Origin: Pseudomonas sediminis
Lineage (GTDB): Bacteria; Pseudomonadota; Gammaproteobacteria; Pseudomonadales; Pseudomonadaceae
DNA: 64,000 nucleotides
NCBI RefSeq assembly: GCF_002741105.1
Contig: NZ_NIQU01000007.1
Span: forward strand, 186,001 to 250,000
Direction of reading: 5' to 3'
Positions 1 through 8,587 of this stretch are shown here, in pieces; position 1 is the stretch's first letter, and each line of letters begins with the position of its first letter. The translations under genes and the position numbers were made by a program. Under the pieces are notes generated by a model. That model did no database searches, was not told the origin of the DNA, and saw only the letters and a list, made by a program, of their open reading frames with translations.

Positions 1-219
1 GGACTGATGGCGATTCCCGAACCTACCGACGATGGCGCCGCGCAACATGCCGCCTTCGCCCGCCTGCGTCAGCTACGTGATGACCTGGCGCTCGATCTCG
101 ATACCCTGTCCATGGGCATGAGCCATGACCTGGAGGCCGCCATCGCCGAAGGCGCCACCTGGGTGCGCATCGGTACCGCCCTGTTCGGTGCCCGCGATTA
201 CGGCCAGCCCACTCACTGA
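1..219 (+). CDS. yggS: YggS/PLPBP pyridoxal-phosphate homeostasis protein, C-terminal part (cut by window start)
   Basis: Only the last 72 or so codons are present and the 5' part lies before the window. The visible end contains LSMGMSHDLEAAIAEGATWVRIGTALFG. The MSxDxxxAI and GxTxVRIGxxxFG segments are the phosphate-binding end of the PLP-binding barrel in the YggS/PROSC family. The family binds PLP and balances vitamin B6 and amino-acid pools in the cytoplasm; no enzymatic reaction is established. It sits 17 bp before proC, the usual yggS-proC-yggT order in Pseudomonas, so the genes are probably co-transcribed. The ATG at 7 is an internal codon, not the real start. Confidence 0.9.
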   Translation, partial: GLMAIPEPTDDGAAQHAAFARLRQLRDDLALDLDTLSMGMSHDLEAAIAEGATWVRIGTALFGARDYGQPTH

Positions 220-236
220 ATGAAGGATTTTCTGCA

Positions 237-1055
237 ATGAGCAACCCGACCATCGCCTTCGTCGGCGCCGGCAACATGGCCGCTAGCCTGATTGGTGGCC
301 TGCGTGCCCAGGGCGTGGCAGCCAGCGCCATCCGCGCCAGCGAACCTGGTAGCGAACAACGTACTCGTCTGCAGCAGGAACACGGCATCGCCACCTTTTC
401 CGATAACGCTGAAGCGATCAAAGGCGCGGACCTGATCGTGCTGGCGGTCAAGCCTCAGGTCATGAAGACAGTGTGCCTGGACCTGGCCGCCCACCTAGCG
501 CCGAATCAGGTGATCATTTCCATCGCCGCCGGCATCAGCTGCGCCAGCCTAGAGAACTGGCTTGGCCAGCGCCCGGTAGTGCGCTGCATGCCCAATACGC
601 CGGCGCTGCTGCGCCAGGGTGTTTCCGGCCTGTTCGCCAACCCGCGCGTCAACGCCGCGCAGAAAACCCAGGCCGAGCAGGTGCTGAGCGCCGTCGGCCT
701 GGCCCTGTGGCTGGACGACGAAGCGCAGCTCGATGCAGTGACTGCCGTCTCTGGCAGCGGCCCTGCCTATTTTTTCCTGCTGATCGAGGCGATGACCGAA
801 GCTGGCGAGAAACTCGGCCTGCCGCGTGAGACCGCTGCGCGTCTGAGCATCCAGACCGCACTGGGCGCTGCGCGCATGGCCAGTGAAAGCGATGTCGACG
901 CGGCCGAATTGCGTCGCCGTGTTACCTCACCGAACGGAACCACCGAAGCGGCAATCAAAACCTTCCAGGCCGGCGGCTTCGAAGCGCTGGTACAACAGGC
1001 ACTGAATGCCGCCGCCAATCGCTCGGCCGAACTGGCCGAACAACTGGGTCAATAA
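237..1055 (+). CDS. proC: Pyrroline-5-carboxylate reductase
   Basis: Catalyses the last step of proline synthesis, NAD(P)H-dependent reduction of 1-pyrroline-5-carboxylate to proline, in the cytoplasm. The 272-aa length is normal for the family. The N-terminus has the Rossmann motif FVGAGNMAASLIGGL (about residues 7-21). The C-terminal half has the P5CR signature region with SGSGPAYFF and RRxVTSPNGTTEAA. The start ATG follows a purine-rich AAGGA about ten bases upstream. It is the second gene of the yggS-proC-yggT-yggU run and the next gene begins 11 bp downstream. Confidence 0.97.
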   Translation: MSNPTIAFVGAGNMAASLIGGLRAQGVAASAIRASEPGSEQRTRLQQEHGIATFSDNAEAIKGADLIVLAVKPQVMKTVCLDLAAHLAPNQVIISIAAGISCASLENWLGQRPVVRCMPNTPALLRQGVSGLFANPRVNAAQKTQAEQVLSAVGLALWLDDEAQLDAVTAVSGSGPAYFFLLIEAMTEAGEKLGLPRETAARLSIQTALGAARMASESDVDAAELRRRVTSPNGTTEAAIKTFQAGGFEALVQQALNAAANRSAELAEQLGQ

Positions 1056-1066
1056 AGGAAGCACAC

Positions 1067-1660
1067 ATGTCCGGACTCATCGAAGCCCTGATCTACATCA
1101 TTCAGACCCTCGGCAGCCTGTATCTGCTGATCGTCCTGCTGCGTTTCATCCTGCAACTGGTACGTGCAGACTTCTACAACCCGCTGAGCCAGTTCATCGT
1201 CAAGGCCACGCAGCCGCTGGTAACTCCACTGCGCCGGATCATTCCGGGCTTCGCCGGGCTGGACCTGGCCTCGCTGATCCTGGCGATTCTGGTGCAGTTG
1301 TTGCTGATGGTCGTAACCCTGACCCTGATGGGCTACAACGTCGGCGGTTTCATCCTGCAGTTGCTGGTGTGGTCGATGATTGGCGTGACCTCGCTGTTCC
1401 TCAAGGTGTTCTTCTTCGCCCTGATCATCAGCGTGATCCTTTCCTGGGTCGCACCGGGCAGCTACAACCCGGGCGCACAGTTGGTGAACCAGATCTGCGA
1501 GCCGCTGCTGGCGCCGTTCCGCAAGCTGCTGCCGAACCTCGGCGGCCTGGATATCTCGCCGATTTTCGCCTTCATCACCATCAACCTGATCGATCGCTTC
1601 GTGATTGGCGGGCTGGCGGCCTCTACTGGTCTGCCGCCGATGCTCAGCCCCTTCCTCTGA
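1067..1660 (+). CDS. yggT: YggT family integral membrane protein
   Basis: A 197-aa inner-membrane protein made of two similar halves, each with paired hydrophobic segments and an amphipathic stretch. RFxLQLVRADFYNPLSQFIVKATQPL lies in the first half, and LSWVAPGSYNPGAQLVNQICEPLLAPFRKLLP in the second. This duplicated YGGT pattern with the NPxxQxxxxxxxPLxxPxR motif is typical of the family. Its function is not firmly known; linkage to proC and work in other species suggest roles in osmotic or cation stress and membrane protein organisation. AAGGAAGC lies before the ATG. The stop is immediately followed by the GTG start of yggU. Confidence 0.92.
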   Translation: MSGLIEALIYIIQTLGSLYLLIVLLRFILQLVRADFYNPLSQFIVKATQPLVTPLRRIIPGFAGLDLASLILAILVQLLLMVVTLTLMGYNVGGFILQLLVWSMIGVTSLFLKVFFFALIISVILSWVAPGSYNPGAQLVNQICEPLLAPFRKLLPNLGGLDISPIFAFITINLIDRFVIGGLAASTGLPPMLSPFL

Positions 1661-1954
1661 GTGACAAGCTACTTTCGCTGGGATGGCGAGGACCTGATCC
1701 TCGACTGCCATCTGCAGCCCAAGGCGAGCAAGGACGAGTTCGCCGGGCTACAGGGTGAGCGGCTGAAAATCCGCCTCACCGCCCCGCCGGTAGACGGCAA
1801 AGCCAACGCCCACCTGCAGGCCTTCCTGGCCAAGGCCTTCGGCGTCGCCAAGAGCCAGGTGAGCCTGGAAAGCGGTGAACTCAATCGGCATAAACGCCTG
1901 CGTATCCGCGCCCCGCGAAGCCTGCCGCCGATTCCTGGGCTGCAGCGCACCTGA
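1661..1954 (+). CDS. yggU: DUF167 / YggU family protein
   Basis: A 97-aa small cytoplasmic protein with a GTG start that directly abuts the yggT stop codon, indicating translational coupling. The DUF167 signature is visible: LDCHLQPKASKDEFAGL, then KIRLTAPPVDGKANAHLQAFLAKAFGV and the SGxxxRHKRLRI end. The family has a solved alpha/beta fold but no proven biochemical role. The order yggT-yggU is conserved in gammaproteobacteria. The C-terminal tail (SLPPIPGLQRT) is poorly conserved in appearance. Confidence 0.9.
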   Translation: MTSYFRWDGEDLILDCHLQPKASKDEFAGLQGERLKIRLTAPPVDGKANAHLQAFLAKAFGVAKSQVSLESGELNRHKRLRIRAPRSLPPIPGLQRT

Positions 1955-2135
1955 CGACCGCTCAGCCGCCGCACCCGACCATAAGGCGGGACTGTAGAAG
2001 CGGCCAATTGACGACCGCCTTGTAGCTCGCATAATGCAAGCTATTCTCGCCAATGCCGTGCTTCCTGGCGGCAACCCCAACTGAACAGTCACGTAGCCCC
2101 AGCAAGTGGATGAACTTGCCGAGAGGAGAGCCAGG

Positions 2136-4112
2136 ATGAGCATGGAACGTCTCAGCCAGCAGGTTGACGCTTACGTCGCCTGGAAACGCGAGCTGATGCG
2201 CGAGATCACGCGTTATCGCAGCTGGCTGGAGCACAACCGGCTCAACTCCGAGGCGGTTCAGGCCAAGCTCGAACGTGCGTTGAAAATCCTGCGTACCGAT
2301 CACATCACCCTCGCCTTCGTCGGCGAGTTCTCGCGCGGAAAGACCGAGCTGATCAACAGTCTGTTCTTTTCCGAATATGGCCAGCGCATGCTGCCCTCGC
2401 ATGCCGGGCGCACCACCATGTGCCCCACCGAGCTGTTCTTCGATCCGCGTTCGGAACGCCCCTACATTCGCCTGCTGCCCATCGAGACCCGCACGGCCTC
2501 GGCCAGCGTCGCGCAGTTCAAGCGTATTCCCCGGCACTGGGTGAACATCCCGCTGGACATCAGCGACCCGGCCAACATGGCGCTGGCCTTCAGTCAGGTG
2601 GCCAAGACCAAACCCATGCCGGTGGAACAGGCGATCCAGCTCGGCTTCCACCCGGACATGCTCGAAGGCACCGGTAAACGCGGCCAGGTGCTGGTGCCCG
2701 CCTGGCGCCATGCGATGGTCAACTTCGATCACCCGTTGCTGCGCCAGGGTCTGCGCATTCTCGACACCCCCGGCCTCAACGCTCTGGGCAGTGAACCCGA
2801 GCTGACCCTGTCGATGCTGCCCAATGCCCAGGCGATCATCTTCCTGCTGTCCGCCGATACCGGCGTCACCGCCAGCGATATGCACATCTGGCAACAGCAC
2901 ATTCGTCAGCTCGACGAAGACACCCAGACCAGCCTGTTTGCCGTACTGAACAAGATCGACGTGCTATGGGACGACCTGGCAGGCGAGACTTTCGTGCAGA
3001 ACGCCATCGGCCAGATCCAGAGCGCCACCGCCAAACAGCTGGGCATCGCCAAGCAGGACGTACTGCCGCTGTCGGCCAAGCAGGCGCTGCTGGCCAAGGT
3101 GCGCAAGGACGAGGCACTGCTGGCCCGCAGCCAGATGGCCAATCTGGAGACCCTGCTGTGCGAGCGTATCGTCGCGCAGAAGGAGCGCCTGATCGAAGAT
3201 AGCGTGGTACGCCAGGTGCTGGCGCTGCTCAACAACAGTCAACACGTGCTCAGCCTGCGCCTGGAGAAGGTCAGCGAACAGCTGGCCCTGCTCGGCAACC
3301 ATCAGCAGGACAACGGCCAACTGCTGTTCGAACTGACCGCCAAGACCAAGGAAGACCACAGCCTGCACCACAAGCGCCTGCTTGGCCTGAAGACCAACCA
3401 GCGTCTGCTGCAACGCCAGGGACAGTTGCTGCGTCACGCAGCACGCGTCGAACGCCTGGAAGAACACCTGAGCGAAGTGCGGCGTACCTTGACCGGCAGC
3501 TGGACCACCCTGGGTATCAACCAGGGCATCCTGCATTTCTTTCGCGCCGTCGAGCAGGATTTGCACAACCTGCAGCACGAAGCCGAGATGGCCAACAAGA
3601 TGGTCGCCGCCATCTATCGCCGCCATAACGAAGAAAGCCCGCTAGGCGGCGTCGACGCGCCGCAGTTCAAGATTCAGCGTTACCTGCGTGAGCTGAAGAA
3701 GCTGCAGGAAAAGGGTGACCAGTTCCGCCTGCATCTGAAGACCCTGCTCACCGAGCAGCGCAGCCTGACCCGGCGCTTCTTCGCCACCCTGGCCCAGGAG
3801 GTGATCGGCCTGCACCAGCGCCTGCGCCTGGACGCCGAACAGTGGGCCGCCGACGCACTGATGCCGCTGATGCAACACACCCTGGAACACAAGCAGATGC
3901 TGGAAAGCCACATGCTGCGCCTCAAGGCCCTGGCTCAGGAAACTCAGCAAACACGCAAACGCAGCCTGCAACTGGCGCGTTACCAGGAAGAGCTGGAACA
4001 GCAACTGGCGCAGGCCAGCGACATGCTGCGCGTACTGCGCCGACCGGCACCGGTGCAGCGTCAGGGCAAGGTGGTCAGCCTGCCGATGGCAGCACGCCCC
4101 CAAAGCCTGTAG
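2136..4112 (+). CDS. Bacterial dynamin-like GTPase
   Basis: A 658-aa protein with a complete dynamin-type G domain: G1 GEFSRGKT at residues 63-70, G3 DTPGLN from residue 210 and G4 NKID at 272-275. A long, Leu/Gln/Glu-rich helical region follows, interpreted as the middle/GTPase-effector coiled-coil domain. No clear transmembrane helix is seen, so any membrane contact would be peripheral. Bacterial dynamin-like proteins remodel or repair membranes, and some affect phage infection. The start chosen (ATG 2136) has a strong GAGAGGAGAG ribosome site; an in-frame GTG at 2106 lacks one. It lies between yggU and metX, an unexplained location for such a gene. Substrate membrane and role are unknown. 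Confidence 0.85.
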   Translation: MSMERLSQQVDAYVAWKRELMREITRYRSWLEHNRLNSEAVQAKLERALKILRTDHITLAFVGEFSRGKTELINSLFFSEYGQRMLPSHAGRTTMCPTELFFDPRSERPYIRLLPIETRTASASVAQFKRIPRHWVNIPLDISDPANMALAFSQVAKTKPMPVEQAIQLGFHPDMLEGTGKRGQVLVPAWRHAMVNFDHPLLRQGLRILDTPGLNALGSEPELTLSMLPNAQAIIFLLSADTGVTASDMHIWQQHIRQLDEDTQTSLFAVLNKIDVLWDDLAGETFVQNAIGQIQSATAKQLGIAKQDVLPLSAKQALLAKVRKDEALLARSQMANLETLLCERIVAQKERLIEDSVVRQVLALLNNSQHVLSLRLEKVSEQLALLGNHQQDNGQLLFELTAKTKEDHSLHHKRLLGLKTNQRLLQRQGQLLRHAARVERLEEHLSEVRRTLTGSWTTLGINQGILHFFRAVEQDLHNLQHEAEMANKMVAAIYRRHNEESPLGGVDAPQFKIQRYLRELKKLQEKGDQFRLHLKTLLTEQRSLTRRFFATLAQEVIGLHQRLRLDAEQWAADALMPLMQHTLEHKQMLESHMLRLKALAQETQQTRKRSLQLARYQEELEQQLAQASDMLRVLRRPAPVQRQGKVVSLPMAARPQSL

Positions 4113-4197
4113 AGGGGAGCGGGCGCCCAGCTCGCTTGCCGCTCGGGTCGGTGCTCTTTAGACTGGCGCCCTCCTCCGATTCCTTAGCAGCGCCTCC

Positions 4198-5337
4198 ATG
4201 CCCACTGCATTTCCCGAAGATTCCGTCGGCCTGGTCAGCCCCCAGGTATTTCGCTTCAGCGAGCCCCTGGCGTTGGCCTGCGGGCGCAGCCTGGCCGAGT
4301 ACGAACTGGTCGTCGAAACCTATGGCGAACTGAACGCCGCGCGCAGCAATGCGGTACTGATCTGCCATGCCCTGTCCGGCCACCATCACGCCGCCGGCTA
4401 TCACAGCCCGGATGATCGTAAACCCGGTTGGTGGGACAGCTGCATCGGCCCCGGCAAGCCGATCGACACCAACAAGTTCTTCGTCGTCAGCCTCAACAAC
4501 CTCGGCGGCTGCAACGGCTCCACCGGCCCGAGTAGCACCAACCCGGCCACTGGCAAACCCTATGGCGCCGATTTCCCGGTGATGACGGTCGAAGACTGGG
4601 TGCATAGCCAGGCGCGCCTGGCCGATGTGCTAGGCATCGAGCAATGGGCGGCGGTGATCGGCGGCAGTCTCGGCGGCATGCAGGCCATGCAGTGGACCAT
4701 CAGCTACCCCGAGCGCGTGCGTCACTGCCTGGCCATCGCCTCGGCGCCCAAACTGTCGGCGCAGAACATCGCCTTCAACGAAGTGGCGCGCCAGGCGATT
4801 CTCACCGACCCGGAATTCCACGGCGGACACTTCCAGGAACAGGGCGTGATCCCCAAACGCGGCCTGATGCTGGCGCGCATGGTCGGGCACATTACCTACC
4901 TGTCCGACGACGCCATGGGCGAGAAATTCGGCCGTGGTCTGAAGAGCGAAAAGCTCAACTACGACTTCCACAGCGTCGAGTTTCAGGTGGAAAGCTACCT
5001 GCGCTACCAGGGCGAGGAGTTCTCCGGCCGCTTCGATGCCAACACCTACCTGCTGATGACCAAGGCGCTGGACTACTTCGACCCGGCCGCCGCGCATGAC
5101 GGCGACCTGGCCAAGACCCTGGCCGTGGCCAAGGCGGACTTCTGCGTGATGTCCTTCACCACCGACTGGCGCTTCTCACCCGTGCGCTCGCGGGAAATCG
5201 TGGACGCGCTGACGGCGGCGAAGAAGAACGTCTGCTATCTGGAGATCGACGCACCGCAGGGCCACGACGCCTTCCTCATGCCGATCCCGCGTTACCTGCA
5301 GGCGTTCGGCAGCTACATGAAGCGAATCGAGGTATGA
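4198..5337 (+). CDS. metX: Homoserine O-acyltransferase (MetX type, probably O-succinyltransferase)
   Basis: Acylates homoserine, the first committed step of methionine synthesis. In Pseudomonas this alpha/beta-hydrolase enzyme is known to use succinyl-CoA (MetXS), so succinyl transfer is inferred from the genus. The nucleophile elbow GGSLGGMQ places the catalytic Ser at residue 157. The acid lies near FTTDWRF, and the His in GHDAFLMP is about residue 356. The 379-aa length is normal. The stop overlaps the metW start (ATGA), the classic metX-metW pair. The 85-bp gap upstream shows no recognisable SAM riboswitch. Confidence 0.96.
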   Translation: MPTAFPEDSVGLVSPQVFRFSEPLALACGRSLAEYELVVETYGELNAARSNAVLICHALSGHHHAAGYHSPDDRKPGWWDSCIGPGKPIDTNKFFVVSLNNLGGCNGSTGPSSTNPATGKPYGADFPVMTVEDWVHSQARLADVLGIEQWAAVIGGSLGGMQAMQWTISYPERVRHCLAIASAPKLSAQNIAFNEVARQAILTDPEFHGGHFQEQGVIPKRGLMLARMVGHITYLSDDAMGEKFGRGLKSEKLNYDFHSVEFQVESYLRYQGEEFSGRFDANTYLLMTKALDYFDPAAAHDGDLAKTLAVAKADFCVMSFTTDWRFSPVRSREIVDALTAAKKNVCYLEIDAPQGHDAFLMPIPRYLQAFGSYMKRIEV

Positions 5338-5960
5338 GCATGCGTGCGGATCTGGACATCATCCAGGAATGGATCGCCCCGGGCAGCCGTGTGCTCGACC
5401 TGGGCTGCGGCGACGGCGAGTTACTGGCCTGGCTGCGCGACAACAAGCAGGTGGCCGGCTACGGCCTGGAAATCGACCCGGACAAGATCGCCCTGTGCAT
5501 CGAGCGCGGCGTCAACGTCATCGAGCAGAACCTCGACCTGGGCCTGGGCAACTTCGCCAGCAACAGCTTCGATGTAGTGGTCATGACCCAGTCGCTGCAG
5601 GCGCTGCACTACCCGGACAAGGTGCTGGCCGAGATGTTGCGCGTCGGCAAGACCTGCATCATCACCTTCCCCAATTTCGGCCACTGGCGCTGCCGCTGGT
5701 ACCTGACGACAAAAGGTCGCATGCCGGTGTCGGACTTCCTGCCCTATACCTGGTACAACACCCCGAACATCCACTTCTGCACCTTCGAGGACTTCGAGCG
5801 TCTCTGCCACGCCCAAGGTGCCCGTGTGGAAGAACGCCTGGCGGTGGACCGTGACCATCGCCACGGCATCGCCAGCCGCATCTGGCCCAACCTGCTGGGC
5901 GAGATCGGCATCTACCGCATCAGTGGCGCGGATCTGTCCGCTCACCGCGTCGCGGTCTGA
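5334..5960 (+). CDS. metW: Methionine biosynthesis protein MetW
   Basis: A 208-aa class I SAM-methyltransferase-like protein. Motif I is VLDLGCGDGELLAWL near residue 20, followed by VMTQSLQALHYPDKVLAEMLRVG and the ITFPNFGHWRCRW block typical of MetW. The protein is needed with MetX for homoserine acylation in several proteobacteria. It probably acts as a partner or stabiliser of MetX rather than as a proven methyltransferase. It overlaps metX by four bases (ATGA) and is therefore translationally coupled. Confidence 0.95.
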   Translation: MSMRADLDIIQEWIAPGSRVLDLGCGDGELLAWLRDNKQVAGYGLEIDPDKIALCIERGVNVIEQNLDLGLGNFASNSFDVVVMTQSLQALHYPDKVLAEMLRVGKTCIITFPNFGHWRCRWYLTTKGRMPVSDFLPYTWYNTPNIHFCTFEDFERLCHAQGARVEERLAVDRDHRHGIASRIWPNLLGEIGIYRISGADLSAHRVAV

Positions 5961-5974
5961 ACTAGGAGAACAAC

Positions 5975-6391
5975 ATGCGCCGCATCATCCCCTTCCTGAT
6001 CGCCCTGTGCCTGGCCCTGCCGGCCGCCGCCGAGCGCAAGCAGAGCTTCGGCGATCTCGACGTGCACTACAGCGTGTTCAACTCCAGCTTCATCCAGCCG
6101 GATATCGCCAGCGCCGCCGGCCTGGTACGCAGCAAGACCCAGGGTGTGATCAACATTGCCGTGCTCAAAGCCGGCAAGCCCAGCACCGCCGTGGTCGGGG
6201 GCGAGGTGAAGGACCTGCTGGGTAAGAGCACCGCGCTAACGTTCCGCCAGGTCACCGAAGGCGAGGCCATCTATTACCTGGCGCAGTTCCCATTCAAGAC
6301 CCGCGAAATGCTCAGCTTCACCCTGAACGTACGCCAGGGTGATGACGCACATCGCATCACCTTCAACCAGGAAATGTTCCCGGATGACTAA
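5975..6391 (+). CDS. DUF4426 exported protein
   Basis: A 138-aa protein with a cleavable signal peptide (RRIIPFLIALCLALPAAAER, predicted cut after AAA). The mature part matches the pattern of DUF4426: a central FGDLDVHYSVFNSSFIQPDIA and a C-terminal VRQGDDAHRITFNQEMFPDD. Function is unknown and a periplasmic location is inferred from the signal. AGGAGAAC precedes the ATG. The gene sits between metW and rdgB, as in other Pseudomonas, and its last codons overlap the rdgB start. Confidence 0.88.
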   Translation: MRRIIPFLIALCLALPAAAERKQSFGDLDVHYSVFNSSFIQPDIASAAGLVRSKTQGVINIAVLKAGKPSTAVVGGEVKDLLGKSTALTFRQVTEGEAIYYLAQFPFKTREMLSFTLNVRQGDDAHRITFNQEMFPDD

Positions 6392-6992
6392 GCCAGTGAG
6401 TGGTTTCAAGGAGCTGGTACTGGCCAGCCATAACGCCGGCAAGCTCAAGGAGTTGCAGGCCATGCTCGGCGACGCCGTGCGCGTGCGTTCGATCGGCGAA
6501 TTCAGCCAGGTCGAGCCGGAAGAAACCGGCCTGTCGTTCGTCGAGAATGCCATCCTCAAGGCACGCAACGCCGCGCGCATCTCCGGCTTGCCGGCACTGG
6601 CCGACGACTCGGGCCTGGCGGTGGACTTCCTCGGCGGCGCCCCCGGCATCTACTCGGCACGCTATGCCGATGGCCAGGGCGATGCGGCGAACAACGCCAA
6701 GTTGCTCGCCGCCCTGAAAGACGTGCCGGATGCCGAGCGCGGCGCGCAGTTCGTCTGCGCCCTGGCGCTGGTACGCCACGCCGACGACCCTTTGCCAATC
6801 CTCTGCGAAGGCCTGTGGCACGGCAGCATCCTGCACGAAGCCCGTGGCGAGCACGGCTTCGGCTACGACCCGCTGTTCTGGGTGCCGGATAGCGAATGTT
6901 CCAGCGCCGAGATGCCGTCCGAGCAGAAGAACCGCCTCAGCCACCGCGCCCGCGCCATGGCCCTGCTCAAGCAGCGCCTGGGGCTTGCATGA
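6384..6992 (+). CDS. rdgB: XTP/dITP diphosphatase (non-canonical purine NTP pyrophosphatase)
   Basis: Hydrolyses dITP, XTP and ITP to monophosphates, keeping deaminated purines out of nucleic acids. Family hallmarks are visible: LVLASHNAGKLKEL at the N-terminus, the SFVENAILKAR helix, DDSGLAVD, and the C-terminal GFGYDPLFWVP and SHRARAMALL. I chose ATG 6384 (MTKPVSGFKELV, 202 aa), which overlaps the end of the DUF4426 gene by eight bases. An upstream in-frame codon at 6339 would put non-family residues at the N-terminus. The stop overlaps the hemW start. Confidence 0.95.
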   Translation: MTKPVSGFKELVLASHNAGKLKELQAMLGDAVRVRSIGEFSQVEPEETGLSFVENAILKARNAARISGLPALADDSGLAVDFLGGAPGIYSARYADGQGDAANNAKLLAALKDVPDAERGAQFVCALALVRHADDPLPILCEGLWHGSILHEARGEHGFGYDPLFWVPDSECSSAEMPSEQKNRLSHRARAMALLKQRLGLA

Positions 6993-8149
6993 GCGAGACC
7001 GCTGGCGGGAGTTTCCTGCTCCCGCCCCTGGCGCTCTACATCCACATCCCGTGGTGCGTGCGCAAATGCCCCTACTGCGACTTCAACTCCCACGCCGCCG
7101 GGCCGACGCTGCCTGAAGAAGAGTACGTCGACGCGCTGCTGGCCGACCTCGATATCGACCTGCAGCACGTCCATGGCCGACTGCTGACCTCGATCTTCTT
7201 CGGCGGCGGCACGCCCAGCCTGTTCTCCGACCGCGCCCTGGGCCGTTTGCTGGAAGGCGTACAGCAACGTGTCGGCTTTGCGCCGGATATCGAGATCACC
7301 CTGGAGGCCAACCCTGGCACCTTCGAGCAGGCCAAGTTCAAGGGCTACCGGGCGCTGGGTATCAATCGCCTGTCTATCGGCGTGCAGAGTTTCCAGGAAG
7401 CCAAGCTCAAGGCACTGGGGCGCATCCACGATGGCGGCGAAGCCATCCGCGCTGCCAACATGGCCCGCGCCGCCGGCTTCGACAACTTCAACCTCGACCT
7501 GATGCACGGCCTGCCCGAGCAGAGCATCGAGGATGCCCTGTTCGACCTGCGCACCGCCATCAGCCAGGGCCCGACGCACCTGTCCTGGTACCAGTTGACC
7601 ATGGAGCCGAACACGGTGTTCTGGAGCCAGCCGCCAACGCTTCCCGAGGATGATCTGCTGTGGGATATCCAGGAAGCCGGCCAGGCCCTGCTCGCAGCCG
7701 AAGGCTACGCGCAGTACGAAGTGTCCGCCTACGCCAGGCCTGGCAAGCAGGCGCGACACAACCTCAATTACTGGACCTTCGGTGATTTCCTCGGCATCGG
7801 CGCTGGCGCCCACGCCAAGCTAAGCACACCTGCTGGGCGCATCCAGCGCACCTGGAAAACCCGCCTACCCAAGGACTACCTCGACCCGGCCAAGGTATTC
7901 CAGGCCGGGGAGCGCGTACTCGAAGCCGGCGAACTTCCGTTCGAGTATCTGATGAACGTGTTGCGTTTGACCGAAGGCGCACCGGCCGAACTATTCAGCC
8001 AACGCACCGGCCTGCCGTTGCAGCAACTCGAACAGGCACGTCGTGAAGCCGAACGCCAGGGGCTGCTGCAGGCCGATCCAGCCCGCCTGGTAGCCACCAC
8101 CAAGGGGCAACTGTTCCTCAACGATCTGCTGCAGCAGTTCCTGGCGTAG
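6989..8149 (+). CDS. hemW: Radical SAM heme chaperone HemW
   Basis: A 386-aa radical SAM protein with the CxxxCxxC [4Fe-4S] motif in WCVRKCPYCDFNSH. The cysteine found after CxxC in coproporphyrinogen dehydrogenase HemN is Phe here, which is diagnostic of HemW. GGGTPSLF and SIGVQSF are also present, and the C-terminus has a HemN_C-like domain. HemW binds heme and delivers it to respiratory enzymes; it should not be annotated as HemN. ATG 6989 overlaps the rdgB stop (ATGA), indicating coupling. Confidence 0.94.
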   Translation: MSETAGGSFLLPPLALYIHIPWCVRKCPYCDFNSHAAGPTLPEEEYVDALLADLDIDLQHVHGRLLTSIFFGGGTPSLFSDRALGRLLEGVQQRVGFAPDIEITLEANPGTFEQAKFKGYRALGINRLSIGVQSFQEAKLKALGRIHDGGEAIRAANMARAAGFDNFNLDLMHGLPEQSIEDALFDLRTAISQGPTHLSWYQLTMEPNTVFWSQPPTLPEDDLLWDIQEAGQALLAAEGYAQYEVSAYARPGKQARHNLNYWTFGDFLGIGAGAHAKLSTPAGRIQRTWKTRLPKDYLDPAKVFQAGERVLEAGELPFEYLMNVLRLTEGAPAELFSQRTGLPLQQLEQARREAERQGLLQADPARLVATTKGQLFLNDLLQQFLA

Positions 8150-8238
8150 TTCACCCACAGAGCGGCATGAATCCGGTAGGCTAGCGCGCCTGATTCGCGC
8201 GGCCATTGCTCACGTCGCGCTGCACTGAAGGAGCCCGC

Positions 8239-8562
8239 ATGGATCTGCTACTGGACCTGATCGTCACCCTCTCGCGCTGGAGCCGCAGCCACCTCAGCGA
8301 TATTTCCCTGGCCATCATGGCTACTCTGCTGGTGCTGTTCGGCCCTGCCATCAACGCCTGGGTTCAACGCACCATCGGTAACCTCAATTTCGTCCTGCGC
8401 ACCCTGCTGTTCGTGGTGTTCTGCGCGGTCGGCTACGGCCTGGCCATCGTCTTCCTCACGCCCTGGCTGGCCAAGGGCCTGGCGCACTTCAACAACTACA
8501 CGCTGGCGCCAGTGCTGATTCTGATCTTCGCGGTCATCGGCATACTCGCCGACCGCAATTAG
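8239..8562 (+). CDS. DUF3392 small membrane protein
   Basis: A 107-aa integral membrane protein with about three hydrophobic helices (ISLAIMATLLVLFGPAIN, TLLFVVFCAVGYGLAIVFL, VLILIFAVIGILA). The pattern VLFGPAINAWVQRTIGNLNFVLRTLLFV matches my memory of DUF3392. Function is unknown. ATG 8239 has GAAGGAG eight bases upstream; an in-frame ATG at 8206 lacks this. It lies about 90 bp after hemW and is convergent with the P-loop gene on the other strand. Confidence 0.8.
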   Translation: MDLLLDLIVTLSRWSRSHLSDISLAIMATLLVLFGPAINAWVQRTIGNLNFVLRTLLFVVFCAVGYGLAIVFLTPWLAKGLAHFNNYTLAPVLILIFAVIGILADRN

Positions 8563-8587
8563 CGGGCGCAGCGCACAGGCTGCCCCA

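Noticed and set aside
4113..4197. SAM riboswitch before metX
   Set aside because: The gap is only 85 bp and shows no recognisable SAM-I or SAM-II core.
6989..8149. Annotation as HemN coproporphyrinogen dehydrogenase
   Set aside because: The fourth Cys of the HemN CxxxCxxCxC motif is Phe (CDF), as in HemW.
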